DNA of 64,000 nt from Anaerostipes faecalis (GTDB lineage Bacteria > Bacillota > Clostridia > Lachnospirales > Lachnospiraceae), in contig NZ_JABRXE010000009.1 of assembly GCF_018982945.1 (NCBI RefSeq), forward strand, positions 1 to 64,000. The letters run 5' to 3'. The translations under genes and the position numbers were made by a program. The stretch's first letter is position 1; each line of letters opens with the position of its first letter. The notes under the pieces were generated by a model. The model worked only from the letters and a program-made list of their open reading frames with translations, did not search any database and was not told the origin of the DNA. Of this stretch, positions 62,577-64,000 are shown piece by piece.

Positions 62577-64000
62577 TTTTTCGATTATTCCAATTACTGC
62601 TCTGATAGGATATGTATTCTTCTTAATGGCATTTGTGGCAGCAAAAAAAACAAAATTAATTAACTCATTTATTTATCTCCTGATCGTTATGATTGCCTGG
62701 ACCGGTGGTTCTTTTGCCATGAGGCAAATGATGTGGCCTTCTGTAAGGTTCTGGTTTCATATATCACTGGCCGGAATGTTATTTATGCCACTAGGCTTTT
62801 TAAATTTTATTGAGGAATTTCTTGCAGTTAACCGGACAAATAAGAAAATCTTATTTGTAATAACGACTGTGATTCTCGTAGTAAATGCAGCTACAGAATG
62901 GATTCTGGCAACACCGAGACCAATAGAAGATAACGGAAAAATTACTTTTGTTTATACGATGCATTGGCAGGTTGTGATTTTGTTTGCATTTTGTGTCATT
63001 GTAATTTTAAGAATGATGCAGGTGACGATTTTCTACTGGAAGAGAAACGATTTTGTAACAAAACAGCTGACTCCGATTTTGATAGGAATTCTGGTTCTTT
63101 TTGTGGGGCATGTTTGTCTTTTGTTACCATTTTTTCAAGGATTTCCTATAGACCTGCTATCAGGAATCATTAATATCATTTTTATTTTTTATGCACTATA
63201 TGCTAAGAGGATATGTAAGCTGACTCTTTTAATATCAAAAGGAAACTGCTATATTCTCTCTATGGGTCTTGTGGTGATTTTGTATTATTATATGGCAACG
63301 CCTTTAAAAGATTTTATTGGGGAAAATGTGTCAGAAAAATATTCTGGAATTATTATTATATTGATCGTCATGATTGTTTCAATGACATTTTATCATGTAA
63401 TTCAAATGTTTTTTGATAAAATCTGTGAAAAAGAAGAACTGGCACAAACAGAAAATCTAAGAAAATTTAGTATGCAGGTATCTAAGTCCCTTAATATCAG
63501 AGGAATTCTGGATGCCATGGTTGAAGTAATCCAGAAAACGGTACAGGTTGAAAAGGTATATATCTGTATTGCAGATGATAATCATAATTATGAAGTATTT
63601 CATACAACCAGCAGACTGGACAGAAGGTCGTTGCGAATGTCAGAAGATCATCCGGTAGTACGATATTTACAGAATCATGATGGAAGTCTCCTTATGAAAG
63701 ATTTTAAATGTACATCTGCCTATAAGTCCATGTGGGAAGATGAAAAAAGGCTTTTATCTGAATGGAAGATAGAGTGTTTTCTTCCGCTAAAAGATGAAGA
63801 TGATCTTATTGGAATTGTCATGCTGGAACATAAAGAAAAGTATAAAGAATTTACATTTGAGGATCTTAATTTTCTGGAATCTGTTGAATCTATTTCTGCC
63901 ATTGCAGTGAAGAATTCAAGGCTATACGAAAAAGCCTATGAAGAAGCCAGAAAAGATGAGCTTACAGGATTATACAACCGGAAATGTTTCTATGAGCTTT
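62569..64000 (+). CDS. 7TM-GAF-GGDEF protein (diguanylate cyclase), 3' end outside window
   Basis: The frame from ATG 62569 (behind AGAGGAGG) stays open to the window edge, 477 residues. It has about nine hydrophobic helices up to residue 275, the first seven resembling the histidine kinase N-terminal 7TM sensor; then a coiled linker (KICEKEELAQTENLRKF), a GAF domain (about 300-445), and the start of a GGDEF domain (RKDELTGLYNRKCFYEL). The active-site GGDEF motif lies beyond the edge, so activity cannot be judged. If active it makes cyclic di-GMP in response to a membrane or small-molecule signal. It overlaps the GH3 gene by eight bases. Confidence 0.82.
   Translation, partial: MNSFSIIPITALIGYVFFLMAFVAAKKTKLINSFIYLLIVMIAWTGGSFAMRQMMWPSVRFWFHISLAGMLFMPLGFLNFIEEFLAVNRTNKKILFVITTVILVVNAATEWILATPRPIEDNGKITFVYTMHWQVVILFAFCVIVILRMMQVTIFYWKRNDFVTKQLTPILIGILVLFVGHVCLLLPFFQGFPIDLLSGIINIIFIFYALYAKRICKLTLLISKGNCYILSMGLVVILYYYMATPLKDFIGENVSEKYSGIIIILIVMIVSMTFYHVIQMFFDKICEKEELAQTENLRKFSMQVSKSLNIRGILDAMVEVIQKTVQVEKVYICIADDNHNYEVFHTTSRLDRRSLRMSEDHPVVRYLQNHDGSLLMKDFKCTSAYKSMWEDEKRLLSEWKIECFLPLKDEDDLIGIVMLEHKEKYKEFTFEDLNFLESVESISAIAVKNSRLYEKAYEEARKDELTGLYNRKCFYEL

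Overview
The window is a low-GC (roughly 40 %), gene-dense stretch of a bacterial chromosome. Gene content and protein style point to an anaerobic Clostridia of the Lachnospiraceae type: a one-chain pyruvate:ferredoxin oxidoreductase, the [FeFe]-hydrogenase maturase HydG with its TM1266-type partner, a short clostridial ThiC, Fe-S serine dehydratase in two subunits, and an iron-type alcohol dehydrogenase. The genus cannot be fixed from this sequence alone. There are no rRNA or tRNA genes, no CRISPR array and no intact mobile element. Several starts were moved downstream of the longest open frame to the codon that follows a clear ribosome binding site.

Layout. 1-130: apparent right end of an IS200/IS605-type element (TnpB tail and omega-RNA-like hairpins). 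187-6243: cutC, sdaAB-sdaAA, and a GT2/YfhO membrane glycosylation pair. 6380-12607: HAD phosphatase and cyclophilin (minus strand), mltG, nifJ. 12892-17872: Na/Pi cotransporter, rpe-mrp, a secreted 3D-domain protein, a nucleotidyltransferase. 18024-21109: nadA-nadB-nadC for de novo NAD synthesis. 21180-25581: YcxB-like protein, then on the minus strand a TPP riboswitch controlling thiC and a sodium-dependent (NSS) transporter, and a second HAD phosphatase. 25895-31287: patatin-like lipase, an unrecognised 341-residue protein, a VanRS-like two-component system, and a CBS-DRTGG manganese pyrophosphatase. 31252-33540 (minus): CoA-type Nudix hydrolase, hydG and the TM1266-family gene behind a multi-hairpin leader. 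33949-42121: alcohol dehydrogenase, then a polyamine-type ABC transporter operon (binding protein, PII-like protein, ATPase, two permeases) continuing into an ornithine-cyclodeaminase-family enzyme and an MFS carrier. 42205-44511: queF, a cluster of palindromes, a secreted orphan protein and two tandem predicted small RNAs. 44648-60206: rpmG-secE-nusG-rplK-rplA, a MATE transporter, rplJ-rplL with an L10 leader, a 2-hydroxyacid dehydrogenase, pgi (minus), rpoB-rpoC. 60365-64000: a membrane methyltransferase, a GH3-family protein with an in-frame amber stop, and the start of a 7TM-GAF-GGDEF protein cut by the window edge.

How the parts relate. The window mixes core information processing (ribosomal proteins, NusG, SecE, RNA polymerase) with central anaerobic metabolism (pyruvate to acetyl-CoA plus reduced ferredoxin, hydrogenase maturation, alcohol formation) and cofactor supply (NAD, thiamine, queuosine). 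A recurring feature is transcription control just after a promoter: sigma-A-like boxes followed within about 15-80 bases by a terminator-like hairpin occur before rpe, the polyamine operon, rpmG and rplJ, and the TPP riboswitch has the same logic. The most notable candidates for something undescribed are the two tandem, promoter-bearing, terminator-ended small RNA genes at 44211-44511, which share a 39-base 5' end with a CCTCTC anti-Shine-Dalgarno-like motif; the methyltransferase-GH3-GGDEF cluster at the right edge; the PII-like protein inside the polyamine operon; and the NSS transporter placed under TPP riboswitch control.
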